In this document: one piece after another, positions 6,901 to 7,309 of the stretch
Position numbering within the stretch: the stretch's first letter is position 1
Layout of the letters: each line of letters starts with the position of its first letter
NCBI GenBank assembly: GCA_902773265.1
Contig: CACYDZ010000063.1
Coordinates: 1-7,309, forward strand
Length of the DNA stretch: 7,309 nt
DNA from: an uncultured Ruminococcus sp.
Lineage (GTDB): Bacteria; Bacillota; Clostridia; Oscillospirales; Acutalibacteraceae
Reading direction: 5' to 3'
Position numbers and translations under genes: made by a program
The notes under the pieces: generated by a model
What the model was told of the DNA's origin: nothing
The model's input: only the letters and a program-made list of their open reading frames with translations
Databases searched by the model: none

Positions 6901-7309
6901 GATTTTCATCTTCGGGACCGTAATTATCTATGAACCACTGAAACCCCTTGATTTCTTCTCCTCTGTCGTTCTTGATAAAGTCAAACATACTTCTCTGATT
7001 GGATTCAAATGCCGATGAGATATGTTTCAGCATTAAAGCGGTATACGGGTGGATAGGCAGAATATCGTACAATTCCTTATCCTGAATATGAGCAACTTCT
7101 TTTACCAGTTTTCTGGAATCTCTTGTACGACTTGCCAGTTCGTCTACCACATTTCTCCAGTCTTCCTGAACAACCGTGTCATCATTTTTTTCCATTGCTG
7201 CTCCCATAAGCTGAAAGGCTATGTTGTCAGGGAGGTCAATGGTGCAGGTAGGGTCAACAAATCTGCCTTTGAGTTTGATATAATCTTTGTCTTTCTCGTG
7301 GAAAAGTGC
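3959..7309 (-). CDS. brxC: BrxC/PglY-type ATPase of a BREX system, partial (5' end off the window)
   Basis: This is the C-terminal 1116 residues of a large BREX P-loop ATPase; the start is beyond the right edge. The frame is open from 7309 to the ATG at 7207. Those 34 codons read as ordinary protein (ALFHEKDKDYIKLKGRF...DLPDNIAFQLMGAAM), so the Met at 7207 is internal. The family signature is PIHPYTALMLKHIS followed by FESNQRSMFDFI at visible residues 85-112. It matches the conserved 'HPxTAxLL ... NxRSxFxF' block that follows the AAA+ core in BrxC/PglY. No GxxxxGK[ST] motif occurs in the visible part, so the Walker A site must lie upstream. The rest is long, mostly helical, and free of membrane segments or catalytic motifs I can name. 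About residues 290-410 look like an alpha/beta domain (KIVAVVCFAKDD, YHMIFIDATTTPFG). In BREX, BrxC is essential and probably drives a nucleotide-dependent step on DNA. It is translationally coupled to pglZ by TAATG. The half nearest the right edge is clearly richer in G+C than the remainder. Confidence 0.92.
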   Translation of the reverse strand, partial: ALFHEKDKDYIKLKGRFVDPTCTIDLPDNIAFQLMGAAMEKNDDTVVQEDWRNVVDELASRTRDSRKLVKEVAHIQDKELYDILPIHPYTALMLKHISSAFESNQRSMFDFIKNDRGEEIKGFQWFIDNYGPEDENPLLTIDMLWEFFYEKGKEFLAHDIRQVLDYYTRKSNQKLAQDEKRILKTVLLLQAISQHAGDSIELFIPDNKNIDNAFEGTDMDGGAAYRCAEKLVRDKVLYKKQLGSGKFQYNAYVNEVNQAEIDKFKTEIDKRTTTSLITEPLTDETTVADALTLNGALKLRYELYYVSVSDFDTRVRALRNKEDLSSNKIVAVVCFAKDDNESVVIGKRIREIVENNTYHMIFIDATTTPFGADGFIQYRDDMAQSRSYHGNNKELETQYASNAKDALKKWKSRITAGGFIVSSKYNPSGERVATLDRLYEALQKINKLEFPNCLEATYNVNATMYTVSAMKSGVEYGAKEITKQVYSSSNKATKLENALAGAWGIPQYWQKSPNLPISKMKIYIDEIIHNAFAEGNRISVRTIYEAFRSRPYGFMPCNLTAFILGFLLKEYADGSYSYSDGFTNEVLTINKLKEIVYEIINLQITPNARYKEKYIVSETEDEKSFKDATSRIFAIPRNLCSSIEQTRERIRSQMKKLSFPLWTLEFALNDKSLKSNPNILETLIEYYCGIANSNNLNLSFLKTDNDIALAIGKLCRENPTAIEDLQSLMTKDNCTQGMDTYIHSFENGELIMLANNVGDNGQYINVLRKKFDADEANWVWNKETVEQKIREVILEYRIINESNQVLSKTLSFDNTVSEWCDKCKYIRISYLAAKNQWEELTPFIEMLYHIKKAGTILDSQKQKFFELLSVHKEKFRNFYNNQIILFKRICDYYLEGLTEEEIKELYQKLPAGTFTYDKQTYMKLVHDKVEEYKNSLGSQKLKTLWLEKTGTTSPREWSKIHCMPILCLIPDKEIQQARETFNAIHTAHPSSNAIEKAIAYLEKATFFSAMADEEKLDDIFCREIIKNYSVVLKDVKNVKNYLSTRVISQPYDWFGLPEIEKKIKSMAEDVYIREGCNKALEVIDEMEISDVKRYLKELVRENMTVGIEIIKEKFGS
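3963..3967 (-). promoter_or_regulatory. Ribosome binding site of pglZ within the brxC 3' end
   Basis: The minus strand reads GGGAGTTAATGATG. GGGAG lies in the last sense codons of brxC, 3 nt from the first ATG (3959) and 6 nt from the second (3956). The brxC stop TAA shares its last base with the first ATG. The arrangement suggests termination-reinitiation coupling and makes the second ATG the better-spaced start. Confidence 0.7.

Noticed and set aside
1..7309. CRISPR array, tRNA, rRNA, insertion sequence, internal promoter or terminator
   Set aside because: The window is coding almost end to end. I saw no spaced direct repeats, no tRNA-like or rRNA-like stretches, no transposase, no convincing -35/-10 pair reading into pglZ or brxL, and no stem-loop followed by a T run at a gene end.

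Overview
The window is a compact minus-strand operon from an A+T-rich, probably Gram-positive (Bacillota/Clostridia-like) genome. The guess at organism rests on low GC (about 28-45% in lines I counted), purine-rich GGAG-type ribosome binding sites and Lys/Asn/Ile/Tyr-rich proteins. It is not a firm taxonomic call.

In transcription order (right to left) it holds: the 3' part of a large brxC/pglY-type ATPase gene, running off the right edge; pglZ, an alkaline-phosphatase-superfamily gene; brxL, a AAA+ ATPase gene; and a 65-codon gene for a four-plus-cysteine, zinc-ribbon-like protein, ending 3 nt before the left edge. Junctions are extremely tight: brxC/pglZ overlap as TAATG, pglZ/brxL are 10 nt apart once the brxL start is corrected, and brxL and the small gene are 1 nt apart. 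There is no intergenic space for a promoter or terminator, so the set is almost certainly one polycistronic, translationally coupled message.

The content (BrxC, PglZ, BrxL) identifies a BREX phage-defence locus. brxC directly abuts pglZ with no pglX methyltransferase between them, unlike BREX type 1. This order (brxC-pglZ-brxL) matches what is known as BREX type 4, whose fourth gene, brxP (PAPS-reductase domain), would be expected upstream, beyond position 7309. That gene is not visible, so the type assignment is an inference.

Points most worth checking: BrxL ends right after its AAA+/helical part and has no Lon-protease-like C-terminal domain; a small Cys-rich protein is translationally coupled to the end of the BREX operon; the brxC frame is open to the window edge, so the apparent Met start at 7207 is internal; the brxL start should be moved 36 nt downstream; and GC content changes strongly within brxC.
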